A model generated the notes under the pieces. The model made no database searches. It was not told where the DNA came from and saw only the letters and a program-made list of their open reading frames with translations. Positions 1 through 12,309 of a stretch of DNA of 64,000 nt are shown here, piece by piece; the stretch's first letter is position 1; every line of letters starts with the position of its first letter. Source of the DNA: Lindgomyces ingoldianus (Eukaryota > Ascomycota > Dothideomycetes > Pleosporales > Lindgomycetaceae); assembly GCF_010093535.1 (NCBI RefSeq), contig NW_022985166.1, positions 1,132,537 through 1,196,536 of the forward strand, given 5' to 3'. The translations under genes were made by a program, and so were the position numbers.

Positions 1-1
1 C

Positions 2-442
2 TTGCTTGAAAGGGGTATCTTTGTTCAGGTTGCGAGGCACTGCCGCTTCGCCTCGCTCCAAGTTTGCAAGCTTGAGTTGTTCAGCATTACTGCGGAAGAC
101 GTAATGGCCTTCTTACAACCGACGAAGAAAACCCTACGAGATTTGACCTTCACTAACGTTATCCTGCGGGATGCTGATTCAACCTGGGAGGTTTTGCTGC
201 CTCTTCTCACAGCCGAATTTGACCTAGAACATCTTTCGCTACAAGATCTGTTCACCAATACAGGTGGGATGGTGATATTTAGATCCTACGAGCAGAGTGC
301 TGCCACGGAAGTTGCTATAACATCAACTGCTCCAGGAATTAACGCGAAGGTCCTGCACCTCACCGACCGCCTCGCTACTGGTAATTTGGGACCCGCATGG
401 AGCCATGGGTCGGTCGCGTACCCATTCATTGGAAGATTGTGA
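2..442 (+). CDS. 3' end of an F-box/LRR-like hypothetical protein (partial)
   Basis: The frame is open from the first bases of the window to a TGA at 440-442, so only the last ~146 residues of a longer gene are present; the true start lies upstream. The text has the leucine-rich pattern common at the end of fungal F-box-like proteins: a 'LRDLTFTNVILRD' strand, 'STWEVLLPLL', then 'FDLEHLSL'. In that family such segments follow an N-terminal F-box, which cannot be seen here. The last 45 residues carry no motif I recognise. No function beyond family resemblance can be given. An alternative is an unrelated leucine-rich orphan. Confidence 0.5.
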   Translation: MLERGIFVQVARHCRFASLQVCKLELFSITAEDVMAFLQPTKKTLRDLTFTNVILRDADSTWEVLLPLLTAEFDLEHLSLQDLFTNTGGMVIFRSYEQSAATEVAITSTAPGINAKVLHLTDRLATGNLGPAWSHGSVAYPFIGRL

Positions 443-1276
443 GTGCCAAATTCTGAATCACGCCCACAGCCAGCTTCGCAAAATCGACCCTCATCCTATG
501 GTCTGGCAATCATCAACCTTTTGTTGCGCATTCATTCTACCGACACGAGCCTACTTCGAACGGCCCAGCATCTTCTTCAACAAGTCACCCCATGTTCGCT
601 CACTCCGCTGCCTTCATGATCCTGTTATTCAAATCAGTGTTCCACGTACGGGCGTTGGAAAAGTCAAGAGGAGGCTGGGGGCTCATGCATCTGCATAGCT
701 TGAACCAATGAATGCGGAGACCTGCAACATCGCGTATACACAATCGGACCACAAAAGAGCCAGAAGTCTGCCCTACGATTTTGACACGAGTAGCGTACGC
801 TTCGGGCCGACGCCACACCCTTAATTCGGATCGAGTGGTCACATTTCAATCTTGTTTCTCAAGTCCGTAGGATCTGTTTGCGCAACACGGAATTCTGTGA
901 TTGGCCAGATATGGGGGCGCGTTTTCTGATACGTCGGGGTTCATGCACGCCTGGCACTCATTGGTGTGTTTACGAACCGTTCTTGCATCCAACGGGATCC
1001 AACACCATGTTTCGACGAATCCCCAGATATTGAGTTCGGCCTCGCTTAAGCATACCGCAATCCTTGGGATTTCTGTTCATGTTACATGCAAGACTCCGCT
1101 GGCCTCTTGGGTCCGTGATTCAATCCTTAATGTCCGCTTGCGCGTTAGAATATAGAACCAGCATACCCCACGAAACTTACTGGTCCCGTAGCCAGGCTTC
1201 TTCGTCCTGGCCCCTAGAAGCTTGCTCGATCTCTCCCGCTATTCCTCGATTTGCATTAAACGAAGCCTGGAATGTA
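443..1276. other. Intergenic region, no gene seen
   Basis: About 830 bases between the F-box-like tail and the rhodopsin-domain gene. Only short, overlapping frames without recognisable content occur. It should hold the terminator of the first gene and the promoter of the second, but no clear TATA or CT-rich element stands out. Confidence 0.5.
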
Positions 1277-2782
1277 ATGACTAGAGCAACGATGCCGGCA
1301 GTACTCGATCTTAGCAAGCCCGCCGCTCTCCCGCCCCCCGGGGTAACAGCCAACTTCGCGAACCCTCCAAACCATGCCATTTTTGCATACTCGGTCGTCA
1401 GCGTATGTATATGTATGGTGACATTCTTCACATGGTTTCGATTCTCCGTGAAACTGTTCATCGTTCAGACACTGCACCTTGAGGATTGTAAGTTGCCTTT
1501 GATCTGTGGAAAGCGGCGGTTCTGAGTTAATTGCCTGTAGATATAATACCGTTTGCTTGGGTACGTCCTGAACACGTCAATCTACCTTCAGATAGGTTGT
1601 CTAGCTGAGGACTGTTACTGACTAGATTTAGCTCGCCGCCATCGGTCACTTTGCCGTCTCCTTAGTCATATTCGATTTTGCTCCATTGATACACACTTGG
1701 GACGTAACACTTGAGACACTAAGCCATTGGCTATTCGTGCGTCTTCTCCGATTTCTCACCTAATCTGCTGGCTAATGAATGTAGTACTTTCGCCTCAGTT
1801 CAATTCTCTACAATTTTAGCGTCCTCCTGATCAAGTTCTCAATGCTAGTCCAGGTACTTCGCGTCTTCGTTCCCCGCGGCTCGCAGTCCAAAACGTTCTA
1901 CATAATCCACACCCTCATCGTTACAAATATCATTTTCTACATCACCCTCATCTTCAGCATCATTTTCAACTGTACACCGATTGAGAAAGGCTGGAAGCCT
2001 TGGCTCAAAGGGACCTGTCTATCCATTACCAATATCGCAATGGCACAGGCCATCTTTAACCTGGTGAGCGATTTAATGATCCTTACAATCACGCAAAAAG
2101 TTATTTGGGAGATTGTGAGGGTCAAGAAGAGCGAGAGAATTCGGTTAAGTGCGGTGTTCTTCGCTGGGATAATGTATGTTTTGATTTCGCTTCCTCCTAC
2201 TAAATGGCAACCCCTCCCTTCCCGTGTTTTGCCTCAGATCTATCTCTTCGCACGCAATTCTTAATTTTTTTTATTTTTTTATTTTTTACCCATCATTGAA
2301 TAGAATGCTAATATTGAGACAGCCCATGCGCCTTCTCTGGAATGTGTCTCTACTACAACAATAAAGAAAAAAAAGGCGTCGACCTGACCTACAACGCTGC
2401 GTTAATGAGCATGGCCTGCTATGGAGAGATTGTGTCCGGAATGTTTGTCCTCTTCCTCCCTGTCCTCCCACGCTTCTTCTCCCATATCAAGGTGAAGCCA
2501 CTATTCCCATCACTGTTCCGCTCGAATACTCGAAGTGGTAACTCCCAAGACTTGGACTTTGTAGATGTGGGTGTTGGGGCCAAGAGAGGAAGAAGCGTAT
2601 GGCATATTAGTTATACGCAGAAGGAGGGGCGAACAGAGAGGGTACTGACGAAGGACTTTGGTGGTAGGAATGCTAAGGAACTTGATTTTGGGAAGAGTAA
2701 TGGGACAAATATGACAGAGACTGTGAGCTCGGTGTACTCGCAGGATGAGATTGTAGGACCGAATGATGGTTTGTACAGATGA
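1277..2782 (+). CDS. Fungal rhodopsin-domain integral membrane protein (1st copy)
   Basis: Five-exon model: 1277-1487, 1541-1560, 1632-1736, 1785-2173 and 2323-2782, giving 394 residues. Reading phase is kept across all four introns (53, 71, 48 and 149 bp). Exon 2 is only 20 bp but restores the family motif 'LEDYIIPFAW'. Seven hydrophobic segments are visible. The family core includes an 'LIKFSMLVQVLRVF' helix, a 'CTPIEKGWKPW' loop with its cysteine, 'INxxxAQAIFNLVSDLMIL'-like text, and a 'MACYGEIVSGMFVLFLPVLP' last helix, followed by a hydrophilic ~95-residue cytoplasmic tail. This is the Fung_rhodopsin architecture (plasma-membrane proteins of unknown ligand, sometimes with a CFEM domain; none here). 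The 149-bp last intron contains long T/A runs and is the least certain join. Confidence 0.85.
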
Positions 2783-4249
2783 GGTTCTTGACATAGGGTT
2801 TTGTATGTGGTGGGAATGGCGAAACATGGTGTTTGAAGGATGTGGTGGGCGTTTTTCCTTCGGTTGAGGAGTTTTGTTTATAGGAGGAGGTAATTGGCGT
2901 TTGAAAATGGCGCCAGGATCCAATTTGGTGGGTAATACACCGCCCCCGAGGTTCGCAGACGGGATGGTCCACCGGGTAAGGTTTGTGTCAGTTTTCGAGC
3001 AAGTTGTACATTCTGTAATTCTAAGCTAGATACCAACAATCTATGATCTATTCCCTCCTCTTTTGATCCAGGCTGGTAAGAGAAGGTGGATGAAAAATCT
3101 GTTTGCAGTTACGGCGCTCTCTGAGGTCCACTACTACCTCGTCGCATTCACTGACCACAGCTACCTACCCTACGAGTAGTTACATGCTGCCTGCTTTAGC
3201 ACCATGCTGCCTAGCTCACTACTTTGCATTTCCGGGCCCTTAGGAACCGTCTTTTAGTAATTAACTCAGTACCTCATGACCTGTGCATGTTTAAAGGTTT
3301 CACAAATTCTGGGTTGGGAGAAGCTCAAAATTTACGTCGGTCAAAAATTCAATAGTGTGCAACTTTTTACTACAGCCCAACTGGCACGCGATTAAGAATT
3401 TGTAAGTTCCATATGCTGCGCAGAAGTCAGAATACCTTGGTAACAAAGAATTACCGTGCGTCCAGGGACGAGATTGAGAAGTGTTTGGTATCTTACTCAA
3501 GGTCGCATCTACCAGACCCTTTCTGCCAATCAATGCGGTTTCAAGATAACCGAAATTAGTATTTTCTTACACCCTCTGTGCAAGCCTTGATCTAATCGCA
3601 GCCAATCTTCACTAAGAGACTGATTTTAGTGCGTCACAAGGGCCTGATAGCAGTTCCACGCTAGACCAGGATTAAGAGGCGCTAGCGACGCGACTTCGTG
3701 TACCACGGAATCGTGACGGGTCACATCGAGAGACGTTAAGGAGGCACTTTGTCCGAACTTCGACTCCTCTGCAGCTGCTCGTTATTCACTCCATTTCTTA
3801 CTACCTTCCAAAGTTCCGGCAGAGCAGGGCGAGGCTAGCGAATATCAGTTTCCTTCACGGCTAACAGGCTATCTCCTTTCCTTGTACGGCCGCCTGCGGC
3901 TTCAGCGCGGCTCATCGCACGCGCCACAGACAGAGAGGTGACCTGCTACTCCAATGGTCACATTGTTGGGTTGTCGCTGAGATCCTGGTCTAAACCATCT
4001 TCGATTCATCCCCGCTCACAGCCCCCGACTCTTACACAGCCTTTCGATCAGCAACAAACTAGCGTACGAGTTTGTGGTGGCAACCCCTCACAAAGCAATT
4101 CGATCGTTGCTGGTCATCAATCCCTCCATTTACTTCAGTTTCGACCTTGACCCGACTTCATCGATGTTACAATTTTCGTACGGCGTTCTATCCTCTTAGT
4201 CAATTTTTTTGATGGTATATATTGTCGTCATAGGACCACACTATCAGCT
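2783..4249. other. Intergenic region, no gene seen
   Basis: About 1.47 kb. Small frames on both strands (around 2,510-2,970, 3,300-3,530 and 3,938-4,150) lack codon structure or recognisable motifs. I treat them as chance. The region from about 4,200 is the presumed promoter of the next gene. Confidence 0.5.
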
Positions 4250-6632
4250 ATGGCGACCTGGCACGAACGCGAGGAGTCCACCTGGGTTCAAATCCAAATG
4301 CCGCCCCAATCAGCCGAACTTTGTAAAGAACTAAGGAAGTTATATGTGGATGCAGATTTGGCAAAAGGCACACAAAGTCATCTTCCGTAAGTCAGATTCC
4401 TTTTGCCTTCTGTAATTAAGCCAGGCTATCATCCGTGAATGTAGATTACTATTAGGCTTATTCGCATGACTTCCAGTTTTCAACTGCGCTCACTAAGTCT
4501 CATACGCAACGTGCTAATTGAATTGTAGATGGGAGACAATACACCTTAAATTTTGCCACGGTAGTGCACGTCCGAGGGTCTTTCCGATAGACCTAACTAA
4601 TCCAATCTTGGAGAGTGCAGCGGCTGCTTTAGTCGCGTACAAAGACATTCTTCAGGGTAAATGGACCTCGGAGCCTGAAGATCCTCTAGAAGAGAACGAC
4701 CGAGATTCTGTTCTAGGGACGCAGAGTGTGGATGGCGACCAAATGGAACCAGACGTCGGCGACGATGAGGTAGACGTCTCACAGATATGGGAAGATGTCA
4801 AGGGCATGCTATCGACTTCGAAACTAGAACGGTTTGTGGATATAGCGAAGAAGCATTCTGTTCCCTCGGCGGGCTCACAGCTGGATTACCGCTCATGGGA
4901 ACAGATGATCCCAGAAAACGTGACAAATGTGATCTTCGAGGTTGATGAATCACGGGTGACTGAAGGAGGCAATACCGTCGAAGAAATTGCCAACAGCTTT
5001 CCACGCGTCAAAGTCGAACCCTCCAAGACCTCCAGACCGAAACCCGGAGTAAATAGTAACCAAAAAGAGCTATTGGTAACAGCCTCAGAGGCTCGGTTTA
5101 TGGTCAAGCCTGTTGCGGACGATTTGGTCCTGGAGGAAGCAACTCTGCCTTCGGCTGCAAAGCCCCCGCCCAACTCTAGCCAGAGCGGGAGCAACCAAAG
5201 TGCACGACGAATTCCGCTAAACCCTACCCCAGGGAGCAGCGCTGCGAGGCCCGACAAACATTTCAGTGATCTCACGGCCTTCCTCAACCATCCTCCTACC
5301 GACAATGAGTTTGGTTACAGGTATCAGATTAGCCATGCCTGGGACGACTTGGATCCCTCACGAAAGTTGTCAATTGCACATGCGCGATGCATCCAAGGCA
5401 AATACGGAGAGAAAATTGATGATTTGCTGACGTGTTCACATTGCGAGAAGCATGGATATTCATGCAAACAATACCACTCCTCGTTTGATTTCTCGCCGGC
5501 TATAATTCTTGGAAGCGCGTGTCAGAACTGCAGGGTCTGGGACCAAGTCTGCGACCTCACATCAGAATCTGAAGACGTCGCCAATACCCCTTCAAAGCGT
5601 GAATCTACTGCTAGAGCGTATCACACACCCGGCAGCAGTACATTCCACCGGAATACACCTTCTCTCTCGCACTCTGAGCCAACGGGTCAGCCAAAGACCT
5701 TGAAAGAGCGGATGTCAAAAGAATTTCGAATTAAGGGAGCTGCCGCTGCCGCGGACAACCATTCCTCCCCGTCTTTTGATGAAGAGAGCCCGGGGAGCCC
5801 GAACTATACATTAACTGATGACATTGAAATTGGCACGATAGCGTCATCAGAGTCTCCGGTTCACTATTGGAACGCTCGACTCGACCTGCAAATACGCCGT
5901 CCTGATGTCGTAGAATTCATGTTCAATACTTGGGTTAGGCAGGCTGAGCTCCCTGTGAAAATCAAGAACCTACAGCATTATTATGCCAATCTACTAGACC
6001 TTGCTATCATTGCTCATCACAGCAACGATAGTGATTTGGAAGAGAAGGTTCTTTTCAAATGGCAGGAAGCAAATTATCTCTTCAACACAGAGATGCCGAA
6101 CATAGAAATCGCAATAAAGGCTTTTAACCCTAACTTCTTGCCAGCCGACTCCGCGCTCCGGGATTGGATCACACAGTCTTTCTCGTTCCTCTGGAGTACA
6201 GAGGATCATGGTGATTATGGCGAGTTCTGCCGTGGGCTGAATCTCAGGCCTACACCTTCCGAAGCATTTCTCTATGGAATTGCGCGAGTCCGCTGCCCCT
6301 TTGCAAAAGGCGAGGATATTGCCGTGTTGAACTACTGGTGCAAGGTGCATCGGCATGGGGGAGGGCCTGAAGAGCGGGAGTGTAAAAAATGGAGAGATAA
6401 GGTTAGCAACCAGGCTCTTTATCATCTGCTAAAAGAAAAAGAGGAGTCTAGGGCCAGCGAAGCTGAGGAGCTGATTAAGGTGAAAGGCGGGGTTATCGTA
6501 TGGAAGCACAAGGGTATTGGATCACCAATTCAAACCCCGACCCAGCAGGGGAAACGGAAAATGCCTGCCTCGGGAACTGTGGCTTCAAGGAAGAAGAATA
6601 AATCGGGTGGTACCTATGGCTCTAGTAGATGA
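4250..6632 (+). CDS. Orphan protein with a double CxxC-x5-C cluster and helical C-terminal domain
   Basis: Two exons, 4250-4386 and 4529-6632, give 746 residues. The 142-bp intron (GTAAGT...TTGTAG) joins 'SHLP' to 'WETIHLKF' in phase and supplies an ATG that the second exon lacks. Residues ~90-310 are acidic then Ser/Pro-rich and probably disordered. At about residues 346-390 there are two evenly built clusters, 'CSHCEKHGYSC' and 'CQNCRVWDQVC' (C-x2-C-x5-C twice), a likely zinc-binding pair. After a second disordered stretch, residues ~490-670 are predicted helical with many Trp/Phe ('WQEANYLF', 'FSFLWSTEDHGDYGEF', 'LNYWCKVHRHG'). The tail is Lys/Arg-rich ('KRKMP', 'RKKNK'), suggesting a nuclear signal. 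I do not recognise the family; nucleic-acid binding is an inference from the zinc-like motif and basic tail. Confidence 0.8.
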
Positions 6633-7160
6633 TGACTGCGTACTTCCCCTGAGGACCCTCGCATACCCTTGATTTACTCTTGTTCTAGTATTGTTAGCAT
6701 TTTATTAGTGGCCCGCCCAGGCTTAGTCCAGCTTATTTAGGATTTTGATATCACTATGGATAGTCTTCGGGCTTGATTTTGACTTTTGGGCTTCGGCCAC
6801 CCTTTTGCACATCCATCTCAAGGCCTCTTGAAATGTGAAACACAAACGAGACGACAGGCTGGCTATTGAGGCACGCTAGCCTCGCTAAATTTCGGACCAT
6901 CTGGTGTTATCTCTCGAGGCTCCACTTTTCTAATTACCTCAGATGCCAACGCTGATAGGGCTACTGATTCGACGCCTGGCGCTTTAGCCCACGATGGCTT
7001 GGAAACATCACTAGAAGACCCTTCAGCTCGCACCAAGGGGATGTACGACCTTTGGCTCTGAACAGGAAAACCGACCATGCCTCCAGTCCACCGATCGAAA
7101 GTCGCTAAACGGGTCCTAACCGTCCTTCAGAAGGATGCGCAAATAAGTTCTGGGAAGACC

Positions 7161-7230
7161 TCTTTTTCTATTAACATATCTTTTTCTATAACCATACCTT
7201 TTTCTAAAACCATATCTTTATCTAACCATA
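7161..7230. repeat. 18-bp imperfect tandem repeat, four units
   Basis: Four units in a row of the form TCTTTTTCTATAACCATA (7161-7178, 7179-7196, 7197-7214, 7215-7230). The second and third differ by a few bases and the last is shortened to 16. The frame is open through it and would encode a Ser/Ile/Phe-rich repeat, but no gene context supports translation. Confidence 0.8.
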
Positions 7231-8290
7231 TACGCTCAAGGCATTCTTTGTTTGTTCCACCATTCCGCCCTTATCTCGACAAAAGTTTGTGGGGTTTCGC
7301 TAAGTTCTAGTTAGTGCAGAAAACACTTTTCCATGTCTAGAACCTACACATATGGGGCCCGATGAAGGAACACGAGTCCCGTGGACTGAATTTCGAAAAG
7401 GGTCTAATGCGGACTTAGTTGGCTCAGGTATGGCTGTACCCAAAATCGAGCGTAGTCGTGCTAGGTAAGCTGCCCACGGAGGGGGCTTGTAATGGTGATT
7501 TCTTGAGTTGCAGATTACTTTGCCTATAGTAAAATGGCTTTAGCCATGGAAGCGAGGCTGAGGCGAAGGACGACCAGGGTAGACGAGATGAGCTCCTAAA
7601 TATGCCGAAGAGATGGAAAAAGCATTGGGATACCTGCTTCAGGAAACAGAACAAGCTAAACCAGCTCATTGAAGAAGAGTCAGGGCTTCTAACTAATGTT
7701 ATACTCAAGGGGTAAAGCCAAGGATGACCCCTCAAAGGTCTGTAGTTTTAATAGCATACTAGTTAGACCAAGAGACTTTCTTAGGCTAGATTGTAGCCTT
7801 CAAGTGTAATAGTTACTGCAGTAGTGAATCTAAAAACTCTGCATCAAATTCACTCGTTACGCAGATTTATATCACATGTTCTCATTAGTTGGCCTGTGGT
7901 GTACGCGGCATGTGTATATATGTCTTTATGCTACAAATCCAGCTGCAGCACTAACGCTAGCACCACCACCGAGGAACAGCCCTCTTTCACGGCGCAAGTC
8001 CGCAGTGGTGTCAAAGTAGAGACTGGCTGATCGGAGGCAATCGCATCGCGGAAGAGATATATCTAGGCAAACCGACAACCAAAGCGAGAGAAACGACAGA
8101 GCCATCGACGGGAATGATGACAAGGGTGCAAACATGACGGACAGCTTCTACACAGCAAGGACGTCATAAGGCTAACCTAAGGCCGTTGTAGTTCTAGAAT
8201 CGCCAAAGAAACGAACTAGCAATCGACAATCCCCTCTCCAACACACTTACACCCACAACATTCTTTTAGCTAACCTCTTACAGAAGCTCT

Positions 8291-8592
8291 TTGAGAAACA
8301 ATGCATACTTTGCTCTCATCTTTCTAGCCCCATCTTCCAACTTACCAACCTACTTCTTCTCGTCCACCACAATCAACCTCCAAAGCTACGCCTCCAACCC
8401 CGACTACTCCAACACTTCAAACAACGATATCTTCGTTCCTAGCTGCGGCGGCTTCATGCACTATCCCGGCATTCCCACAAACCAAAAGTTGTAGTCGCAC
8501 AATCTGAAGTTCTGAAGCGTGAAGGATTTGGTAAAGGGGACTTTGATGCCGAGGAGTATATTAGAGGGAAGTTTAGGGGGATAAGGAGATAG
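8291..8592 (+). pseudogene. Possible gene relic with a frameshift near 8,480
   Basis: One frame reads protein-like text ending in 'IFVPSCGGFMHYPGIPTN' and stops at TAG near 8,494. The next frame continues at once with 'PKVVVAQSEVLKREGFGKG' and 'FDAEEYIRGKFRGIRR' to a TAG at about 8,592. Both halves have the composition of a real protein, and a one-base shift between them would join them. I do not recognise the family. The N-terminal part is missing or in unrecognised exons. It could also be chance, or two exons of a live gene whose intron I cannot find. Confidence 0.25.
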
Positions 8593-10609
8593 TCGAAGAC
8601 AAAAGCGAGGTGAAGACGCAGTATAGGGTAGGGGCAAATCTATCGAAGAGGGAAGAAGGTTAGGTCATGATTGTATAAGTAGTACAATTCTCAGGAGCCA
8701 AAGGATGACCTGTTGCTCTAGCTTCACATATTGATTGGTTAATTTTGGGTATAGCGTAGTCTGGGGTGTAAAGAATACTAGGCTAGACGGGACTACGCGA
8801 ATGGGTGTAGCTTAGACGTAGAATTGGGTCTTCCATAAATTGATGCACTGCAGTTGAGTTTGCTAGTATCCTGGAAGTCGATTATCCTGTTTCTTAGCAC
8901 GCTAACGTGGTATTGAGACAACTGCGGAGCAGTTCCGGAAAACTCTGTAAGAATCAGAGCTTGACATTTGACTTCGACTTCGAAATCTCTAGATGCATGA
9001 GAATTTGGATACTCTCCCTCTCAACCCCTGTAGTCTTCTTGCCTACGCTGGATTGTCACGGCATTTATCGTCCCACGTTATTCGTGGTTTGGAAAGCCAA
9101 GCATATCGGAGCTCAGAAAGTGAACAGCCACTGGCTCTAATATACCATCCCAACAACTTGGTAACCTCATGGGCCTGAGTGTGCATTCGCTACTGGGTAT
9201 CGTAATGATAAACAGGAAGAACCGACCGGCTCATGTTAAGACACTTGTGTCGCTACCGCTACTTCAATGTAAGCCTTCAGCGCCTAGACGCCCACACCTA
9301 AACAACACCTGTCTAAGCACACACTTAAAAAAAAGGATCAAGGTTATCTCGAAGCGCCTACTATGCTCTCTACCCAGGTCTCGGGTGTCGTATATGTAGC
9401 CTCAGGTATGGATGGCTGTAATCCGCAATATCTGGCGAGCACCAGTATGGAGCCAACCGATCAGTAACGCAAGTGGCAAAAGTTCAATCTTCTATCACTC
9501 TCATGGTACCTGCGCTCTAGTGGGCAAAGGAGGTAACAAAGGCATTCTATTCTCCGTTGCAAAGTAGCTTCTCGAGATTGTGAGCAACTAAACTGGGATG
9601 CTGTCGGTCCTTAACGCGAGGTGGGCCACTGATTGATTACAAGAAACCCACGAGGACTTCCTTAAGAAGCGGAGGTAAAATTGGAACACACTAAACTCAA
9701 AGAATGGTAAGTTTAGATTGCCCTAAAGATGATGAGATCAATTTATAACACCAACCAACTGTGAAAATAAGTAGTATTTCTATCATAACTTCCTTCAAAA
9801 ATTACGTGTTCCCCAAAAAGCTTGCTGGTAAAACGGCTGATAACTGTAGTTGCTGCAGTGTATCAAAGCATGATTTCCGACAAAAGTCCTCGGTGCCAGG
9901 CTACTAATCGCGTATATCCAAGAGACTCAGGGCCTTACCAGCTCATCACAACTAGTGAGACTAGGAAAGTGTGCTTAATGGAAACCAAATGGATCAGTAT
10001 GGAAGGTATGAAGACACAGCTAGCATTGAGATGAAATGCATCAGTATCTCCAGTCCTCTATCATTTCACCAGTTCCGCGGATGGCACGGTCTCAATATTA
10101 ATTGAATAGCTAGGAAGGTAACACTAGTTGGACTACATATATACTTACAGGCCCTTAAAAAATAGCCTAGCCTGCCGCGCTATGTTCATCTTTTGGTAGG
10201 ATGGAAGATTGTATCATAAATATACCAGCAACAAATATTCCGTTGGAAGGTTTGGGCTGATCTGTTCATGGTATGGAAGCTAATATTAGATATGCACCAG
10301 CCGAAATACTGTGACCAATCTGGCCCGAGCAGCATTCGTTCGTTCATCTTCATCTGGTGCTGATGTGTATAGTTGTGTTGTCAAACTCAAACATAAGCTT
10401 GACGACTGGGGATGTGAAAATAGATGATTTGATGGGAAAGTGGGATAAAAGAGATAAGAAGGTTAACGAGCTCCGGGACAAAGCCAAAGAATTGAAGGGC
10501 ATGTTCATAAACCTCGTCAAAAGGTAGACTTGAGTATAATGCAAGTGAGAAGAACTTGAAAAGAACATAGCGATTACCGATTGACTCATCATAGGTCAGA
10601 AAGAGCAGC

Positions 10610-11343
10610 CTAATACACCGTAACGGTAGCATCCCCGCTGCTGTTATTCCCCTCCGTAGCTACAATCATATAATTCATGCTGCCGGTCTTTAACCCTGCA
10701 TCTTTCCATGCCTTAAAGTGATTCGCCACAGTCACTTCCCCGCTCTCCCTCAAATCCTCCCGCACTGAAAAGATCTGCCTGAACGTCGTCGTTCCCTGTA
10801 TACTTGGCTTATTCACCCTCATTTTTGTGCGAATCCGATACATACTGCCATCGCTCGTGAGATTACCTTTTTCTTCGCCTTCGGGAGGCGCGGCGGGCTC
10901 ATGGTCAGGATGGTAGTTTTCCACAATGTAGAATTCGATTAGCGGGTTGGTGGTCCAGCCGTAGATGGTGAGGTAGGAGTAACCATTAGGATTGAAGTCA
11001 GCGGTGTAGTTGATGACCCTACACATAGTTAATCGCTCATGCTTTAGAATTATTTAAGAGGCTGGAGCGCATTAGAGAAAAGGAAGAAGGTCGTTTACTT
11101 GCTGGCTGAACCAGGATTCCACCCTTTGCCCCCAACGAAGTTTCCGTTCCCGTCCCAAGTTACGCTGTACTGGCCTGCGGGACCGTTCTTGTAGGTTACC
11201 TTTGCTTTGCCGTCGGTCCAGAAGGAATTATAGAAGGTAGCTTGAGTGCCTGCGGAAATGCTCTCCTTTCTTTGATTAATTTGGCCTGGAAATCCAAGAA
11301 CACCAGCAAGGGCGGAGAAAGTTAGAAAGAGGACTGCGAACAT
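10610..11343 (-). CDS. GH11 endo-1,4-beta-xylanase
   Basis: Two exons on the minus strand, 11343-11099 and 11018-10610, separated by an 80-bp intron (GTAAAC...GTGTAG) that falls inside the conserved '[13 protein letters not shown]' stretch. The product has 217 residues, normal for the family. The start is the ATG at 11343 because it gives a clean signal peptide ([17 protein letters not shown]); longer upstream frames do not. The glycoside hydrolase 11 jelly-roll signature is complete: '[11 protein letters not shown]', '[12 protein letters not shown]', '[17 protein letters not shown]' with nucleophile Glu110, and '[11 protein letters not shown]' with acid/base Glu204. The residue before 'FVGGKGW' is Asn rather than Asp; in this family that usually goes with a neutral to alkaline pH optimum. 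The enzyme is secreted and cuts internal bonds of plant xylan. No carbohydrate-binding module follows. Confidence 0.95.
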
Positions 11344-11910
11344 GGTGAGAGCGATTTCCCAAGGTACCGGGGAACTGTCTTCTACTTGTTCCGTAGGCTG
11401 GGTTTGCGCAATGATTTTAAGGTGTTGCTCGGTAAAAGTGAAGCAACTATATTTACCGGCATGCCAAACTGCCGCGCATAATCTGGGGAAGCCCCACTCG
11501 AGCATCGTTTATTTTGAGTTCGCCGAGCCAGCGCAATAAAACTACAATCTGTCGTTAGCTAGATTGAGAATCCAAGGCGATACTAATCCTCAGATATTGT
11601 TTGTATGTCGTGGACGAGCAAATCGTGGGAAGGCTGAAGGGATGGTGGCATTTGGAAATAGTTGGGATGGGCAATGCGAGCTCACTATGTAGTGGGGGAA
11701 GCCGGAGAGACTAGTGACGGATAAGAAATGATGAATGTTTCATTAATGAGAGAAAGAAGATGTTTATATATGCAAAGTTCAAATCAGCCCTAATCCACGC
11801 TATGCAAGACCCATAAAATGCAACAAAACACCCGCGTGTAAATGCAAGACAACCATCTTCCCATATTCCACCTCACTCCATGCTCTTACTCGATTATTGA
11901 ATCGGAGCGC
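11344..11910. other. Xylanase promoter and intergenic region
   Basis: About 570 bases between the xylanase start and the end of the next minus-strand gene. An AT-rich 'TATATAAAC'-type box lies near 11,763-11,772 on the minus strand, about 420 bp upstream of the ATG, so its role is uncertain. No small gene seen. Confidence 0.35.
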
Positions 11911-12309
11911 TTAAACCTGGCACTGGAAAGTGAATTCGTTAAGGAGAATAGGCGTTGCAGCGTCCTTGTTTCCATCGAGGTCGGCGAAAGTCTTGTCCTT
12001 GCCGTTGATCGGGATAATGAGATCTCCCTTATTGAAAGAGCAAAAGACGTTTTCGACGAAAGTGACTAGTTGGGCGCTGGAAGCCAGGATATTGCCATTG
12101 TTGTCGAGAGCCGTGCCCCCAAAGAGCATCGGAATTGGGAAGACGGTGCCATCGGAGGGAACAGTGACGGCGGCACTAAGGCCAGTCTGGTCGTTGATGA
12201 CGGAAACGGTGATGTCTGGGAAGATGACCTGGCGGGTCTTTTGGATGCGCGGGGCTGCCGTGATGGCAGTGGCGAAGAGAGTGGAAGCGATGGCGAGAGT
12301 AAACTTCAT
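11911..12309 (-). CDS. Small secreted protein, 132 residues
   Basis: A single-exon minus-strand gene. It begins with a classic signal peptide (MKFTLAIASTLFATAITAAP) followed by a basic stretch. The mature part is beta-rich with 'AAVTVPSDGTVFPIPMLFGG' and 'ILASSAQLVTFVENVFCSF', with two cysteines that could pair ('FCSF' and the near-terminal 'FQCQV'). Such proteins are common in the secretomes of plant-associated ascomycetes. I cannot name the family and assign no activity. It sits between two other secreted products (GH11 xylanase and a DUF4360 protein) on the same strand, consistent with a secretome cluster. A TATAAAGG box lies about 185 bp upstream. Confidence 0.75.
   Translation of the reverse strand: MKFTLAIASTLFATAITAAPRIQKTRQVIFPDITVSVINDQTGLSAAVTVPSDGTVFPIPMLFGGTALDNNGNILASSAQLVTFVENVFCSFNKGDLIIPINGKDKTFADLDGNKDAATPILLNEFTFQCQV

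Larger units (their letters stand above)
6633..10609. other. Gene-poor region of about 4 kb
   Basis: No convincing complete gene. It contains a small tandem repeat (7161-7230) and a possible broken gene (8291-8592), listed separately. The other frames (for example around 6,863-7,310, 7,424-7,735, 8,907-9,400, 9,822-10,034 and 10,350-10,632) have no recognisable domains. The base composition is ordinary, not RIP-like. Confidence 0.5.
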
